From: Salinibacillus xinjiangensis
GTDB lineage: Bacteria; Bacillota; Bacilli; Bacillales; Alkalibacillaceae
DNA: 64,000 bases
Direction of reading: 5' to 3'
Assembly: GCF_009649735.1 (NCBI RefSeq)
Contig: NZ_WJNH01000001.1
Span: forward strand, 515,077-579,076
Shown here one piece after another: positions 1 through 10,626 of the stretch. Position numbers and translations under genes: made by a program. Position 1 is the stretch's first letter, and every line of letters begins with the position of its first letter. The notes under the pieces are model-generated. The model did no database searches, was not told the DNA's origin, and saw only the letters and a list, made by a program, of their open reading frames with translations.

Positions 1-357
1 GTGATTATTGTCGAAGGGCGTACAGATTTAAAGAAAGTACAGCCAATTTTGGATGATGATGTCTTAATTATTTGTACAAACGGAACGATTGGAATCGACA
101 AAGTAGAGGAAATCGTTGATAATTATCTTCTTGATGAAAAGGATGTTTATATACTTGTCGATGAGGATGACTCTGGTCATAAACTACGTAAGCAGCTAAA
201 TAAGGAGCTACCACATGCAATAAATTTATATGTAGACCGATCTTATCGTGAGGTAGCTACAACCCCAGATCGGGAAAATGCCTCTATTTTGGTAAATGCC
301 AACATCAATATACACCCTCAATATTTGAAAGGATTCAATGAAGATGGAAGAAATTAA
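1..357 (+). CDS. yusF: Toprim-domain protein YusF, 5' end probably outside window
   Basis: Small stand-alone Toprim protein resembling the N-terminal catalytic part of primase/RNase M5. The start shows the Toprim pattern IIVEGRTD with the conserved Glu, followed by a DEDDSGHK segment in the position of the DxD motif. As I remember B. subtilis YusF, it has a few more residues before VIIVEGR, and the first base of the window is already inside this motif, so the first codon here (GTG) is probably internal. The 3' end overlaps yusE. A role in nucleic-acid processing is inferred from the fold only. Confidence 0.8.
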   Translation: MIIVEGRTDLKKVQPILDDDVLIICTNGTIGIDKVEEIVDNYLLDEKDVYILVDEDDSGHKLRKQLNKELPHAINLYVDRSYREVATTPDRENASILVNANINIHPQYLKGFNEDGRN

Positions 358-658
358 AAAAGAGGACTTATCGATTATATTAAATAGTCATTATCAACAA
401 TTTATTTTTATTTATACTCCGTTTTGTGGTACGTGTAAGCTTGCAAGAAGGATGCTTGAAACCATTGAAAACATCGAAGGGTTTCCTACTTTTCACACAT
501 TAAATGCATCGTTATTCCCTGAGTTCATGCAGGATTACCAGGTTGAAAGTGTACCTTGTTTAGTAATGATGAAGAAAAATCAAATACAGGAAAAAGTTTA
601 TGCATTTCAATCGGTGCCAGATATGTACCGAAAAATAGAATCATATTTAAATAGATGA
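338..658 (+). CDS. yusE: Thioredoxin-like protein YusE
   Basis: Protein of 106 residues with a thioredoxin fold. The redox motif CGTC lies near residue 30 (TPFCGTCKLARRM) and is followed by the usual helix and a cis-Pro segment SVPC. It is expected to be a cytoplasmic thiol-disulfide oxidoreductase. It overlaps the end of yusF by 20 nt in another frame, so the two are probably translated together. An ATG two codons further in (344) is an alternative start; AAAGGA lies just upstream of both. Substrate unknown. Confidence 0.85.
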   Translation: MKMEEIKKEDLSIILNSHYQQFIFIYTPFCGTCKLARRMLETIENIEGFPTFHTLNASLFPEFMQDYQVESVPCLVMMKKNQIQEKVYAFQSVPDMYRKIESYLNR

Positions 659-672
659 ATCTTGCTTTGTAA

Positions 673-692
673 CATATTTCCTGGGAAATATG
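673..692. repeat. Near-perfect palindrome downstream of yusE
   Basis: CATATTTCC and GGAAATATG form a 9-bp inverted repeat with a two-base centre, starting 15 nt after the yusE stop. No T-run follows, so it is not a typical intrinsic terminator. It could be a weak terminator, an mRNA 3'-end stabiliser or a protein-binding site. Confidence 0.4.
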
Positions 693-730
693 AATAAATC
701 GACAAAATTCTGTTTCGTTCTAAACTTTTG

Positions 731-760
731 TTGACTTTATTAAAATCACTATGGTATGAT
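731..760 (+). promoter_or_regulatory. SigA-type promoter of the met leader
   Basis: TTGACT (731-736) and TATGAT (755-760) separated by 18 bp. It is placed so that transcription starts just before the first S-box element at 781. Confidence 0.7.
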
Positions 761-780
761 TTCAATTAGTCAAATTAAAT

Positions 781-942
781 CTTATCTAGAGAGGTGGAGG
801 GAATGGCCCTGTGAAGCCCGGCAACCATCTGACCACAAGTCTGAACGGTGCCAATTCCTACAAAGCTATGAATATAGCCTTGTAAGATAAGAAGAGTGGA
901 ATTTAAATTTTATCCCTCTTCGTTAATGAAGTGGGATTTTTC
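781..942 (+). promoter_or_regulatory. SAM-I (S-box) riboswitch 1 with terminator
   Basis: The S-box signature (GAGGTGGAGGGAATGGCCC, then GAAGCCCGGCAACC) is enclosed by P1 pairing CTTATC (781-786) with GATAAG (886-891). A terminator stem ATCCC/GGGAT (912-937, with CTTC/GAAG inside) is followed by T5. The competing antiterminator is visible: GAAGAG (891-896) can pair with CTCTTC (916-921), and GGA (898-900) with TCC (913-915). SAM binding should therefore free the terminator and stop transcription. First of two in tandem. Confidence 0.92.
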
Positions 943-967
943 GATTTTATAAAAAGAATAATAGAAT

Positions 968-1134
968 CTCTTATCATGAGAGGTGGAGGGACTGGCCCGA
1001 TGAAACCCGGCAACCATCAAACAATCGTTTGACCTGGTGCCAATTCCTGCAAAGCGAATGCTTTGACAGATGAGAGAGCAGAATAAAAGAAAAGCCTTTC
1101 TGTTCTCTTGTTGACAGAAAGGCTTTTCTTTTAC
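968..1134 (+). promoter_or_regulatory. SAM-I (S-box) riboswitch 2 with terminator
   Basis: A second complete S-box begins 26 nt after the first terminator. P1 pairs CTCTTATC (968-975) with GATGAGAG (1069-1076); the core again carries GAGGTGGAGGG and GAAACCCGGCAACC. The terminator is a 16-bp stem (1088-1104 with 1114-1129) followed by TTTT. The P1 3' strand continuing to about 1083 can pair with TTCTGTTCTCTT (1098-1109) as antiterminator. It lies 62 nt before metN, so read-through needs both elements to be SAM-free. Confidence 0.93.
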
Positions 1135-1195
1135 TCTGGCTGTAAGCTAAACAAAACAGCCTTTAACTATTTTAAATAAAAGGTGGTCAGCAACA

Positions 1196-2221
1196 TTGAT
1201 TTCGATTAAAAACCTTTCCAAAATATATCAAAGTAAGCAAAACGAAGTCACAGCCGTTGATAATATGAACTTAACTATAAATAAGGGTGAAATTTATGGT
1301 GTGATTGGTTTCAGCGGTGCAGGGAAAAGTACCTTTGTTCGTCTACTAAATAGACTCGAAGAACCAACTGAAGGTCAAATTGTGATGAATGAAAAGGACA
1401 TCACAAAATTGAAGTCTCGTTCTTTACGCCAAGAAAGACAAAAGATTGGAATGATATTCCAACACTTTAATCTTCTTTGGTCAAGAACTGTATTTGAAAA
1501 TATTGCATTTCCACTTGAAATTGCTGGAGTTCCAAAGGATGAACGTAAAGCTAAAGTATCAGAATTAATCGAACTAGTTGGATTGGCAGGTAGAGAAAAT
1601 TATTATCCCTCACAGTTAAGTGGAGGACAAAAACAACGTGTTGGCATTGCTAGAGCGCTGGCTAATGATCCGAAAGTCTTACTATGTGATGAAGCAACAT
1701 CTGCACTCGACCCTCAAACAACGGATGATATTTTAGACCTGCTTGTCAGTATCAATGAAAGATTAGGCTTGACCATAATCCTAATTACCCACGAAATGCA
1801 CGTCATTAAAAAGGTGTGTCACCGTGTGGCAGTTATGGAAGGTGGAAAGGTGATTGAACAGGGCGAAGTGTTGGATGTATTTATGCGTCCCAAGGAAAAA
1901 ACAACACGCCGATTTGTTCAACAGGTTATGGGAACAGAGCAGGAGGAAGATCCAATAAGTACGTATGTGAAAGCCTATAAAACTGGAAAAGTTGCTAAGC
2001 TTCACTTTGTAGGTGATACAGCAAATCAGCCAATTATTAGTCAAATAGCCAAAAAGTTTAATTTAGATATCAACATTCTTCAGGGGAATATAACACAAAC
2101 AAAAGATGGAACTTATGGTTCATTATATGTTCATATTGATGGCGATGAGGAACAAATTAACCAAGCCATTCAATTCGTTTCCGAAACCTCTGTTGAAGTG
2201 GAGGTGAATGGTGATGCTTAG
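1196..2221 (+). CDS. metN: Methionine ABC transporter ATPase MetN
   Basis: ATPase of the D/L-methionine importer, 341 residues. Walker A GFSGAGKST is at 38-46, the ABC signature LSGGQKQR near 141, and Walker B LLCDEATSALD near 162. A C-terminal NIL regulatory domain (about 265-340) binds methionine in this family and causes trans-inhibition. The start is TTG at 1196, 9 nt after AGGTGG; there is no ATG in a better place. The 3' end overlaps the permease gene. Expression should be controlled by the two SAM riboswitches upstream. Confidence 0.95.
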   Translation: MISIKNLSKIYQSKQNEVTAVDNMNLTINKGEIYGVIGFSGAGKSTFVRLLNRLEEPTEGQIVMNEKDITKLKSRSLRQERQKIGMIFQHFNLLWSRTVFENIAFPLEIAGVPKDERKAKVSELIELVGLAGRENYYPSQLSGGQKQRVGIARALANDPKVLLCDEATSALDPQTTDDILDLLVSINERLGLTIILITHEMHVIKKVCHRVAVMEGGKVIEQGEVLDVFMRPKEKTTRRFVQQVMGTEQEEDPISTYVKAYKTGKVAKLHFVGDTANQPIISQIAKKFNLDINILQGNITQTKDGTYGSLYVHIDGDEEQINQAIQFVSETSVEVEVNGDA

Positions 2222-2879
2222 GGAATTATTTCCTAATGTAGTTATAGAGGATTTGGTTACTGCTACAAAAGAGACCTTTTATATGACGGGAATCTCTGTT
2301 TTGGGGACATTAATTTTAGGAATTATTTTAGGGTTATTACTGTTTTTAACGGATCAAAAAGGAAAAACGTACAAAACGATGAACTTTATCGTCGCCACTG
2401 TTGTTAACGTATTCCGTGCGATTCCGTTTATCATACTAATACTTCTTTTATTCCCATTTACGGATTGGTTAATGGGGACAATTCGAGGTCCAAAAGCAGC
2501 TTTACCAGCCTTAATTATCGGGGCTGCGCCATTCTATGCTCGAATGGTCGAAATAGCTTTAAAGGAGGTGGACAAGGGGGTCATAGAGGCAGCAAAAGCT
2601 ATGGGGGCCAAAACCTCACATGTTGTTTACAAGGTCCTGCTTCCTGAATCAATGCCAGCTCTGATCTCTGGAATTACGGTAACAGCCATTTCGTTAATTA
2701 GTTATACCGCAATGGCTGGTGCAATCGGTGCTGGAGGATTAGGTGACTTGGCCTATCGAAAAGGATTCCAAAAGTGGGATTTTGATGTCGTATTAGCTTG
2801 TACAATTCTTATTGTTATTATTGTATTTATTTTTCAATTTATTGGTGATTTCTTATCGAAAAAAATAGATAAAAGATAA
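2214..2879 (+). CDS. metP: Methionine ABC transporter permease MetP (MetI)
   Basis: Inner-membrane subunit of the methionine importer, 221 residues, with about five transmembrane helices and the EAA loop near residue 130 (EAAKAMGAKTS), which contacts MetN. I chose ATG 2214: GGAGGTGA ends at 2207, directly before an upstream in-frame ATG at 2208 and therefore too close to it. The 2214 start also lines up with the B. subtilis protein as I recall it (xFPNV near the N-terminus). It overlaps metN by 8 nt, implying translational coupling. Confidence 0.93.
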   Translation: MLRELFPNVVIEDLVTATKETFYMTGISVLGTLILGIILGLLLFLTDQKGKTYKTMNFIVATVVNVFRAIPFIILILLLFPFTDWLMGTIRGPKAALPALIIGAAPFYARMVEIALKEVDKGVIEAAKAMGAKTSHVVYKVLLPESMPALISGITVTAISLISYTAMAGAIGAGGLGDLAYRKGFQKWDFDVVLACTILIVIIVFIFQFIGDFLSKKIDKR

Positions 2880-2894
2880 AGGAGCGAACAAAAC

Positions 2895-3773
2895 ATGAAA
2901 AAACTATTTACATTATTTATTTCTATTTTATTTGTTGTTACATTAACTGCATGTGGCACAGGTGATGAACCAGACGAGAGTGATGGTTCCAATGGAGAGA
3001 GTCAAACTGATGATAGTACTGAAGAAACGAATGAAACGACTTCTATTACTGTAGGAGCTACGGCAGTTCCTCATGCTGAAGTTTTAGAGCAAGCTAAACC
3101 AATCCTTGCTGAACAAGGTATTGACTTGAAGATTGAGACTTATGATGATTATGTACTTCCAAACAGAGACTTATATGAAGGTCGACTTGATGCAAACTAT
3201 TATCAACATACACCATACCTAAACCAACAGCTAAAAGAGTTTGAGGAGTATGATTTCGTTAGTTTAGGTGGTATCCATATTGAACCTATTGGAATTTACT
3301 CCTCTAATATTTCTAGTGTGGATGAGATTCCTGAGAATACTCCTGTACTATTAAGTAGTTCTGTTGCAGATCACGGACGTATCTTAGCGTTGTTTGAACG
3401 TGAAGGACTCATCACCTTTAAGGATGGAGTAGATCCGCAAAGTGCTAGCATTGATGACATTGATGAAAATCCAAAAAACTTAGAATTTGATGCAACCTAT
3501 GACCCTGCACTCCTTCCTCAATTTTATGAGCGCGAAGAAGATGCACTTGTTGCCATTAACACCAACTATGCGATTGAAGCAGATTTACACCCGGCAGAAG
3601 ATGCTCTTATCCTAGAGGGATCTGAATCACCATATGCAAACCTTGTGGTGACAAACAGTGAAAATGAAAATGACGAAGCACTTCAAACACTAGTTGAAGT
3701 TTTACGATCCGAAGAAATTCAAAACTTTATGGAAGAGGAATATAAAGGTGCGATTGTACCTGTTAGTGAATAA
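2895..3773 (+). CDS. metQ: Methionine-binding lipoprotein MetQ
   Basis: Substrate-binding lipoprotein (292 residues) of the MetNPQ importer, NlpA family. The signal peptide has a basic start MKK, a hydrophobic core and a lipobox LTAC with lipid-modified Cys near residue 20. An acidic linker rich in D/E/S/T (about 23-48) joins it to the periplasmic-binding-protein fold, with the family segment DANYYQHTPYL near 108. It starts 15 nt after metP with GGAGCG upstream, and is the last gene of the operon before a terminator. Confidence 0.95.
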   Translation: MKKLFTLFISILFVVTLTACGTGDEPDESDGSNGESQTDDSTEETNETTSITVGATAVPHAEVLEQAKPILAEQGIDLKIETYDDYVLPNRDLYEGRLDANYYQHTPYLNQQLKEFEEYDFVSLGGIHIEPIGIYSSNISSVDEIPENTPVLLSSSVADHGRILALFEREGLITFKDGVDPQSASIDDIDENPKNLEFDATYDPALLPQFYEREEDALVAINTNYAIEADLHPAEDALILEGSESPYANLVVTNSENENDEALQTLVEVLRSEEIQNFMEEEYKGAIVPVSE

Positions 3774-3834
3774 AACTTTCTGACAATTCAAAGCATCTAT
3801 AAGCTACTGAAAGTATGTAACGCAATTTATAAAG

Positions 3835-3880
3835 ATGAGGGATGTATTAACCGCTGAGGACTATACATCCCTCATTTTAT
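3835..3880 (+). terminator. Intrinsic terminator after metQ
   Basis: Perfect 13-bp inverted repeat ATGAGGGATGTAT / ATACATCCCTCAT (3835-3847, 3863-3875) followed by TTTT. It ends the metNPQ transcript. Confidence 0.85.
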
Positions 3881-3969
3881 GTTCATACATATTTATTTGG
3901 ATTTTGTGTAAGATAATCTTCCAGTGCTATAATCGTTGGTGTACAAAATAAGAAAGGGATGATTTAGTT

Positions 3970-4158
3970 ATTTCTGATCATTTAGATTTAACGTACACAG
4001 GTGAAATGGAGAAGGCTATGCAACAATCTCATGGTATTGGGTTTAAGGAGTATAGCCGCAAATTAGATAATCGATTGGAAGTTGAAAAACGAAGAGAAGA
4101 AGATTATAAAAAAGGTCGACAAGTATACGCAGAGGTTGATCGACAGTTATTTAGATAA
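3970..4158 (+). CDS. Putative small charged protein with non-ATG start
   Basis: An open frame runs through this gap to TAA at 4156-4158, but its first ATG is at 4006 with only AGGTG two bases upstream. AAAGGG (3953-3958) precedes an in-frame ATT at 3970, which would give about 62 residues. The ATG at 3959 is out of frame and stops at once. The product would be highly charged and probably helical, with segments LEVEKRREEDYKKGRQ and EVDRQLFR at the end. A terminator follows directly. I do not recognise the family; the frame looks coding, the start is uncertain. Confidence 0.45.
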   Translation: MSDHLDLTYTGEMEKAMQQSHGIGFKEYSRKLDNRLEVEKRREEDYKKGRQVYAEVDRQLFR

Positions 4159-4179
4159 AAGAATATATACGTAATTAAG

Positions 4180-4215
4180 AAGGGACTGCTCAAATTTTGA
4201 GTAGTCCCTTTGTCT
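4180..4215 (+). terminator. Intrinsic terminator after the small ORF
   Basis: AAGGGACTGCTCAAA pairs with TTTGAGTAGTCCCTT (one G-T type mismatch), followed by TTGTCTT. It separates the small ORF from the suf region and supports a transcript covering 3970-4158. Confidence 0.7.
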
Positions 4216-4273
4216 TGTGTAATGTTTAAAATTTGGTGTTTCGTATATTAAGGCTTATAATGGAGGAATAGTG

Positions 4274-4378
4274 ATGAAATTTATACTTATTTTAATTCAT
4301 ATCTGAGCAATGGTGCTCCCTCTTTTATTCTTGAATATAATTTCGAAATGTTATAAGATTGTAATGAGAATAGATTGA
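4274..4378 (+). other. Mini-ORF with in-frame TGA ahead of sufC
   Basis: A strong site GGAGG (4263-4267) stands 6-7 nt before ATG 4274, which opens a hydrophobic ORF reading MKFILILIHI and then TGA at 4304. The same frame continues with a hydrophobic stretch (AMVLPLLFLNIIS) to a second TGA at 4376-4378. It looks like a small membrane-protein gene with one Trp or Arg codon turned into TGA, or a 10-codon leader. The stop is read directly from the sequence; the interpretation is uncertain. Confidence 0.35.
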
Positions 4379-4422
4379 GAATGAGACCAAAAATTTATAA
4401 ATACAATATTGGAGGTATCTTT

Positions 4423-5208
4423 ATGGCAGCTTCAACTTTAGAAATTAAAGATCTTCATGTCGAAATTGAAGGAAAAGAGATCTTAAAAGGGGTAAACCTT
4501 ACGATAAATGGTGGGGAATTCCACGCAGTAATGGGACCAAATGGAACAGGTAAATCTACTCTTGCTTCTGCAATTATGGGTCATCCCAAATATGAAGTTA
4601 CTCAAGGTAAGGTCCTATTAGATGGTGAAGACGTATTAGAGATGGAAGTAGACGAACGTGCAAAAGCTGGTCTTTTCCTAGCTATGCAATATCCAAGTGA
4701 AATTAGTGGGGTAACAAACTCTGATTTCTTGCGTTCTTCTATTAATGCTCTACGTGGAGAAGGAAACGAAATCCCGCTAATGAAGTTCATTAAGGAAATG
4801 GACGAGGCGATGGACTACTTAGAGATTGATAAAAATATGGCACAACGTTACTTAAATGAAGGATTTTCTGGCGGTGAAAAGAAACGTAACGAAATCCTCC
4901 AGCTAATGCTTCTTAAACCTGCTATTGCAGTCTTGGATGAAATTGACTCTGGGTTAGATATTGACGCATTAAAGGTTGTTTCCAAAGGAATTAACAAGCT
5001 AAGAGGCGAGGATTTTGGTTGCTTGATCATCACTCACTATCAGCGTTTACTTGATTACATCACACCTGACAAAGTACATGTAATGATGCAAGGTCGTGTT
5101 GTGAAATCAGGTGGTCCTGAGCTTGCGAAACGTCTTGAAGAAGAAGGCTATGACTGGATTAAAGAAGAACTAGGAATCGAAGACGAAACTGTTGAGCAAG
5201 AAGCGTAA
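4423..5208 (+). CDS. sufC: Fe-S cluster assembly ATPase SufC
   Basis: Cytoplasmic ABC-type ATPase of the SUF scaffold complex SufBCD, 261 residues, the usual length. Walker A GPNGTGKST at 38-46, signature FSGGEKKRNEI near 147, Walker B AIAVLDEIDSGLD near 170. The reading frame is open further upstream, but ATG 4423 directly follows GGAGG at 4411 and gives the family N-terminus. First gene of sufCDSUB, 18 nt before sufD. Confidence 0.96.
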   Translation: MAASTLEIKDLHVEIEGKEILKGVNLTINGGEFHAVMGPNGTGKSTLASAIMGHPKYEVTQGKVLLDGEDVLEMEVDERAKAGLFLAMQYPSEISGVTNSDFLRSSINALRGEGNEIPLMKFIKEMDEAMDYLEIDKNMAQRYLNEGFSGGEKKRNEILQLMLLKPAIAVLDEIDSGLDIDALKVVSKGINKLRGEDFGCLIITHYQRLLDYITPDKVHVMMQGRVVKSGGPELAKRLEEEGYDWIKEELGIEDETVEQEA

Positions 5209-5226
5209 TACGTTAGGAGGGATATC

Positions 5227-8184
<2,958 letters not shown>

Positions 8185-8235
8185 TGTGATCCTCATGATG
8201 TCAATCACTTTTCTATTCTTAAAGGAGGTATTAAC

Positions 8236-9633
8236 ATGGCAAAGAAAGCACCTGAAGTTGGTGAGTACAAATATGGGTTTTCTGACCGTGATGTTTCCAT
8301 TTTCCGTACTGAACGTGGTTTGACGGAGAATGTAGTTCGTGAAATATCTAAAATGAAAGAAGAACCTGAGTGGATGCTTGAGTACCGTCTAAAAGCATTA
8401 AAATTCTTTTATAGCAAACCAATGCCTCAATGGGGTGGAGATTTAGCTGAGCTTGATTTTGATGAAATTACCTATTATGTAAAACCATCCGAAAAATCAG
8501 AGCGTTCTTGGGATGAAGTACCTGATGAAATTAAACAGACGTTTGACAAATTAGGTATTCCAGAAGCAGAACAAAAGTATTTAGCTGGTGTTTCTGCACA
8601 GTACGAATCTGAAGTGGTTTATCACAATATGAAAGAAGACCTAGAAAAGTTAGGTATTGTCTTTAAAGATACAGATACAGCCTTAAAAGAGAATGAGGAC
8701 TTATTTAAAGAATACTTTGGAAAAATTATTCCTTACTCAGATAACAAGTTTGCTGCATTAAACTCAGCTGTTTGGTCTGGTGGTTCATTCATCTATGTTC
8801 CAAAAGGCGTAAAGACTGATACACCATTACAGGCTTATTTCCGTATTAACTCAGAAAACATGGGTCAATTCGAACGTACCTTGATTATTGTAGATGAGGG
8901 AGCCTCTGTACACTATGTTGAAGGCTGTACAGCTCCGGTTTATACAACCAACTCTCTTCACAGTGCCGTTGTAGAGATCTACGTGAAAAAAGATGCGTAT
9001 TGCCGTTACACAACCATTCAAAACTGGGCAAACAACGTTTATAACTTAGTTACAAAGCGTGCTGAAGCTCATGAAAATGCGACAATGGAATGGGTTGATG
9101 GTAACATTGGCTCTAAGCTAACTATGAAATATCCAGCAGTTTTCCTAAAAGGTGAAGGTGCTCGCGGTATGACACTTTCTATCGCATTAGCTGGTAAAGG
9201 TCAGCATCAAGATGCGGGTGCGAAAATGATGCACTTAGCACCAAATACTTCATCAACAATCGTATCGAAGTCTATTTCTAAGCACGGCGGTAAAGTAACC
9301 TATCGTGGTATTGTTCACTTCGGTAAGAAGGCAGATGGTGCACGTTCTAATGTTGAATGTGATACGTTGATTATGGACAATAAATCAACCTCAGACACCA
9401 TTCCTTACAACGAGATTATGAATGAAAATATCTCACTTGAGCACGAAGCGAAGGTCTCTAAAGTATCAGAGGAGCAACTCTTCTACTTGATGAGCCGCGG
9501 TATTTCCGAAGAAGAAGCTACTGAAATGATTGTAATGGGCTTCATTGAACCATTTACAAAAGAGCTACCAATGGAATATGCAGTAGAAATGAACCGTCTC
9601 ATTAAGTTCGAAATGGAAGGTTCTATTGGTTAA
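8236..9633 (+). CDS. sufB: Fe-S cluster scaffold protein SufB
   Basis: Core scaffold of SufBC2D, 465 residues, on which the nascent cluster is assembled. The family N-terminus with YKYGFSDRD, the central segment VEGCTAP (Cys near residue 236), beta-helix repeats with [13 protein letters not shown] and a C-terminal helix [17 protein letters not shown] are all present. SD AAAGGAGG precedes the ATG. The 51-nt gap after sufU holds no terminator, and a strong terminator follows, so it closes the operon. Confidence 0.96.
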   Translation: MAKKAPEVGEYKYGFSDRDVSIFRTERGLTENVVREISKMKEEPEWMLEYRLKALKFFYSKPMPQWGGDLAELDFDEITYYVKPSEKSERSWDEVPDEIKQTFDKLGIPEAEQKYLAGVSAQYESEVVYHNMKEDLEKLGIVFKDTDTALKENEDLFKEYFGKIIPYSDNKFAALNSAVWSGGSFIYVPKGVKTDTPLQAYFRINSENMGQFERTLIIVDEGASVHYVEGCTAPVYTTNSLHSAVVEIYVKKDAYCRYTTIQNWANNVYNLVTKRAEAHENATMEWVDGNIGSKLTMKYPAVFLKGEGARGMTLSIALAGKGQHQDAGAKMMHLAPNTSSTIVSKSISKHGGKVTYRGIVHFGKKADGARSNVECDTLIMDNKSTSDTIPYNEIMNENISLEHEAKVSKVSEEQLFYLMSRGISEEEATEMIVMGFIEPFTKELPMEYAVEMNRLIKFEMEGSIG

Positions 9634-9656
9634 TTTCCACAAATAATAATGAAATG

Positions 9657-9702
9657 AAGAACCCGTTTCTGGTTTAAAATAATCAAAACGGGTTCTTTTT
9701 TC
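9657..9702 (+). terminator. Terminator of the suf operon
   Basis: AGAACCCGTTT (9658-9668) pairs with AAACGGGTTCT (9686-9696), followed by T6. Confidence 0.88.
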
Positions 9703-9767
9703 ATTTTGCTTTTTAAGCAATATGTGGAATAATAAGAAGAAACTACAAACAGAAGTAGGGATTATGT

Positions 9768-10598
9768 TTGGTATACATCATATTTATTTTAATCGGTTTT
9801 TTATCAGCCTTTGTGGGGAGTATTGCTGGTCTTGGTGGCGGAGTAATATTTGTACCAAGTATCCTATTGTTAGCTCAGTTTTTTCCTGAGTTCTTTGATT
9901 GGGTTTCTCCACAGGCTCTGGTCGGAATGTCATTATTAGTTATGATCTTTACGGGGCTATCCTCTACCTATACATACTTAAAATATAAACGAGTCGATTT
10001 GAAAAGTGGATCGATCTTTTTATTAGCAAGTGTACCGGGCTCTCTATTTGGTGTATGGTTAAATCGTTATGTGGAGGGCGATTCGTTTCAATTATATTTT
10101 GGTTTATTAATGCTATTCATAACGGTGATGTTTTTTCTCCGTAAAAAAGAAGCTACTAAGCCGCTCATTCAAACTCAGAGAGGTGTTAAACGTACGTTTG
10201 AAATAAAGGATAAAACCTTTACCTATTCATATCCGATAACATTAGCACTTCTTATCGCTTTTGTAGTTGGTTTATGCTCAGGATTATTTGGTATTGGTGG
10301 AGGATCTCTCATGGTTCCGACTATGATTTTATTATTTGGATTCCCTCCCCAAATCGCAGCTCCAACATCCATGTTTATGATATTTATCTCGAGCTCTGTT
10401 AGCTCTATTGCGCACATCAGTCTAGGTCATATTATTTGGGAATATGTGATATTCTTTATTCCTGGTTCTTGGATTGGAGGTATCGTAGGGGCTAAAGTAA
10501 GCCAGCGTATGAAAGGAAATACCATAGAGTGGATTTTGCGGATATTGATTGTTCTCATCGGTATTAGACTTATTTGGAAAGGTCTAGCAGGCATGTAG
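9768..10598 (+). CDS. yunE: TauE/SafE-family membrane exporter (YunE-like)
   Basis: Polytopic membrane protein of 276 residues, about eight helices in two homologous halves. Each half carries the glycine-rich family motif (SIAGLGGGVIFVP near 18 and GLFGIGGGSLMVP near 175). The family exports sulfite or organosulfonate anions; the actual substrate is unknown. The start is TTG 9768, seven bases after AGTAGGG; the nearby ATG at 9764 is out of frame. First gene of a yunE-yunD-yunC cluster conserved in B. subtilis. Confidence 0.85.
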   Translation: MVYIIFILIGFLSAFVGSIAGLGGGVIFVPSILLLAQFFPEFFDWVSPQALVGMSLLVMIFTGLSSTYTYLKYKRVDLKSGSIFLLASVPGSLFGVWLNRYVEGDSFQLYFGLLMLFITVMFFLRKKEATKPLIQTQRGVKRTFEIKDKTFTYSYPITLALLIAFVVGLCSGLFGIGGGSLMVPTMILLFGFPPQIAAPTSMFMIFISSSVSSIAHISLGHIIWEYVIFFIPGSWIGGIVGAKVSQRMKGNTIEWILRILIVLIGIRLIWKGLAGM

Positions 10599-10626
10599 AT
10601 CTAGTATTAAGTTAGGAGAATGTTGG

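Noticed and set aside
4355-4385. Fur box before sufC (two TGAGAAT words)
   Set aside because: The words are direct repeats, not the inverted 7-1-7 arrangement, and match poorly as a dyad.
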